This document shows, piece by piece, positions 53,292 through 54,481 of a stretch of 54,481 nucleotides of DNA. Source of the stretch: Pirellulaceae bacterium (GTDB lineage: Bacteria > Planctomycetota > Planctomycetia > Pirellulales > Pirellulaceae). The first letter of the stretch is position 1. Every line of letters begins with the position of its first letter. Below the pieces are notes generated by a model that saw only the letters and a list, made by a program, of their open reading frames with translations, had not been told where the DNA came from and did not search any database. The stretch covers positions 1 through 54,481 of the forward strand of contig JALCBQ010000004.1 of NCBI GenBank assembly GCA_028066335.1, read 5' to 3'. The position numbers were made by a program, and so were the translations under genes.

Positions 53292-54077
53292 TCAATCGCC
53301 TCCACATCCACCGCCGCAACTACTGCAGCCACTGTCAGAAGTATCCCCTAAGTCGATACCATCTTCTAAAGAGGTGTGCGAGGTGCATGTGTTATCTCTA
53401 GAAATCGTATCACGTTTACTATTTCCCGAAGAGTTTTTGTCCGAGTAGCTCCCATCATTGACCATGGGAAGTCTCATACACCGAATGTTAATCGCAGAAA
53501 ATCGGTTCTTTTGGTGTTCTTGGTCGCTGGTCGCCTCATCGTTTTCAGTAAGGCTATAGAAATATCCTCCTTCGACGTCAAGGTCTGTATCTATCGAAAA
53601 AAGAGGGGGAAGTCGGGTCGGCAAAATAGGGTTAATCGAGTGAAGACGGCAAGAGTAAGCCCAGGTCCGTTGCAGCGTTTCTTGGGCACGACGCGGTTTG
53701 GCCATCCCTTCAGACGGGGTGTGGTGTTGGAACCTTCCGAACCCTTTTTCACAGAATAACTGATATTCTCTAGTGAATAGAATAAACTCGTGCCAGGCTT
53801 GGTCAACGACCTTTGAAGGCATTGCAACAGGAGCCGAGTCAACTCGATCACAGATAAGGAAAAAATGTTTGAGCGTTTCAAAAATATAGCAGAGCTGTTG
53901 CTCATTGTACTGCGGGTAGATTTTAGAAAATTTTTGCAAAAGCCCGCTAGGGAAACGATAGTTCTTTAGGAAATTAGTTTTTTTCTCACGAAGATAGGGG
54001 AGGTAGAATTGATAATACCCATAAGCGGCCCCGCCAATAAGGGAGAGTACCGTAAAAATAATTATAGGTAAGGGCAT
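53292..54077 (-). CDS. Glycine-rich-domain-like protein with Cys/Gly tail
   Basis: A 261-residue protein with one N-terminal membrane segment (about 5-25) and a domain (about 35-150) resembling the glycine-rich domain-containing proteins: KVVDQAWHEFILFTREYQLFC and RFQHHTPSEG match the D-x-W-H-x-x-x-x-x-x-x-Y and HH-x-P pattern. The last 65 residues are low-complexity, Ser/Asp-rich, and end in GCSSCGGGCGGD, a Cys/Gly cluster that could bind metal or be disulphide-bonded; membrane topology is not resolved. It lies two bases after the CstA-like gene on the minus strand and is likely in the same operon. Function unknown. Confidence 0.7.
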   Translation of the reverse strand: MPLPIIIFTVLSLIGGAAYGYYQFYLPYLREKKTNFLKNYRFPSGLLQKFSKIYPQYNEQQLCYIFETLKHFFLICDRVDSAPVAMPSKVVDQAWHEFILFTREYQLFCEKGFGRFQHHTPSEGMAKPRRAQETLQRTWAYSCRLHSINPILPTRLPPLFSIDTDLDVEGGYFYSLTENDEATSDQEHQKNRFSAINIRCMRLPMVNDGSYSDKNSSGNSKRDTISRDNTCTSHTSLEDGIDLGDTSDSGCSSCGGGCGGD

Positions 54078-54079
54078 TA

Positions 54080-54481
54080 TTATTCGTTCTTGTTCATGTG
54101 AGAGGGAGGGGAAGCGACCGTTTCGAGGAGGCGGCGAGCCTTGGGCCAGGCAAGGGCCCCTTCAAAAATCATCCAAAACTGCAATAACAATATACCGATT
54201 GCAATACAGATATGAACAAGGTTTCCGCTGGGCCCCCATGTGTAGTAGAGGCTATGGATCATCGCCCACGCTGGCATAATCATCATAAGGATCATGGGGA
54301 TCACAGCAAACCAAAGAGGTTTCTTGCGTCGTAAAAGATAGAAAACAATTACCAAGAGGGCCAAACCTGCTAGCAACTGGTTTGTAGCACCAAATAGTGG
54401 CCATAACATAAAACCTCCTTGTCCGGGTGCCAGTTTTCCATCCACAGGCATAAAGAGTGCAATCGCTAAAGCAGTCGCAAG
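54080..54481 (-). CDS. cstA: CstA-type carbon starvation/peptide transporter (partial)
   Basis: The C-terminus of a large membrane transporter cut by the right window edge. Reading in from 54481, the frame has no stop before ATG 54451, so the gene continues outside. The visible 134 residues contain three hydrophobic segments (about 35-52, 58-78 and 88-108 in the visible part) and the motif LWPLFGATNQLLAGLALL, which is the conserved C-terminal signature of CstA proteins. CstA imports peptides or pyruvate under carbon starvation. The final residues (MNKNE) are cytoplasmic. It ends two bases before the gene at 54077. Confidence 0.85.
   Translation of the reverse strand, partial: LATALAIALFMPVDGKLAPGQGGFMLWPLFGATNQLLAGLALLVIVFYLLRRKKPLWFAVIPMILMMIMPAWAMIHSLYYTWGPSGNLVHICIAIGILLLQFWMIFEGALAWPKARRLLETVASPPSHMNKNE

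Noticed and set aside
1-54481. CRISPR, insertion sequences, prophage, toxin-antitoxin or restriction genes
   Set aside because: No regularly spaced repeats, transposase, integrase or defence-type proteins were found; the region reads as core genome.

Overview
The window looks like chromosomal sequence of a low-to-mid GC member of the Planctomycetota. This is inferred from the protein content, not from an rRNA or marker-tree result. The pointers are a TIGR03790-like secreted protein, a DUF11-repeat lipoprotein, a stand-alone LigD-phosphoesterase-like protein, csrA beside small proteins that resemble planctomycete hypotheticals, many lipoproteins and Sec-exported proteins with no enzyme signature, and a Gram-negative outer-membrane toolkit (TolC-like, LptE-like and BamD-like proteins) together with fliM. 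I found no tRNA, rRNA, CRISPR array, insertion sequence, integrase or phage gene. It reads as a core chromosomal region, with about 43 genes on both strands.

Layout. 1-8 kb: a small unknown gene, then pyruvate phosphate dikinase behind a long leader with a good promoter, a secreted Xaa-Pro aminopeptidase, tyrosyl-tRNA synthetase and a membrane-anchored unknown. 8-12 kb (minus): LigD-PE-like protein, DUF11 lipoprotein, secreted CAP-like protein. 12-20 kb (plus): a large exported unknown, a TolC-like outer-membrane factor whose 3' end overlaps a WYL-domain regulator, then tmk and holB with an ATGA overlap. 20-23 kb: an 0.8-kb gene-poor stretch with nested hairpins (possible small RNA), then csrA between two small unknown proteins and an exported unknown. 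23-26 kb: nucleotide-sugar dehydrogenase plus UDP-glucuronate decarboxylase (surface polysaccharide precursors) and a VanZ-like protein. 26-32 kb: TIGR03790-like protein, tadA, a cation/proton antiporter, a DCC-family protein and an unknown. 33-42 kb: mostly minus-strand envelope genes: a lipoprotein with a redox-dead TlpA-like domain, an M50 protease, a HEAT-like exported protein, ApbE, a cytochrome c'-like lipoprotein (plus strand), a large lipoprotein and a metal-efflux-type permease. 42.7-53 kb (plus): the widely conserved run phoH - 7TM-HD phosphodiesterase - ybeY - CNNM/CorC - recO, then a BamD-like lipoprotein, an LptE-like lipoprotein, folP and fliM. 53.3-54.5 kb (minus): a Cys/Gly-tailed protein and the C-terminus of a CstA-type transporter cut by the window edge.

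How the parts fit: the plus-strand block from phoH to folP combines RNA/ribosome maturation, c-di-AMP turnover, DNA repair, outer-membrane assembly and folate synthesis. The 33-42 kb block is dominated by export and the periplasm. csrA and fliM suggest a motile lifestyle under post-transcriptional control. No complete new defence or mobile system is visible. The best leads are the structured intergenic element at about 20.24-20.38 kb, the csrA neighbourhood, the TolC/WYL gene overlap, the Ser-x-x-Ser TlpA-like lipoprotein, the YbeY with an altered metal ligand, and the stand-alone LigD-PE protein.
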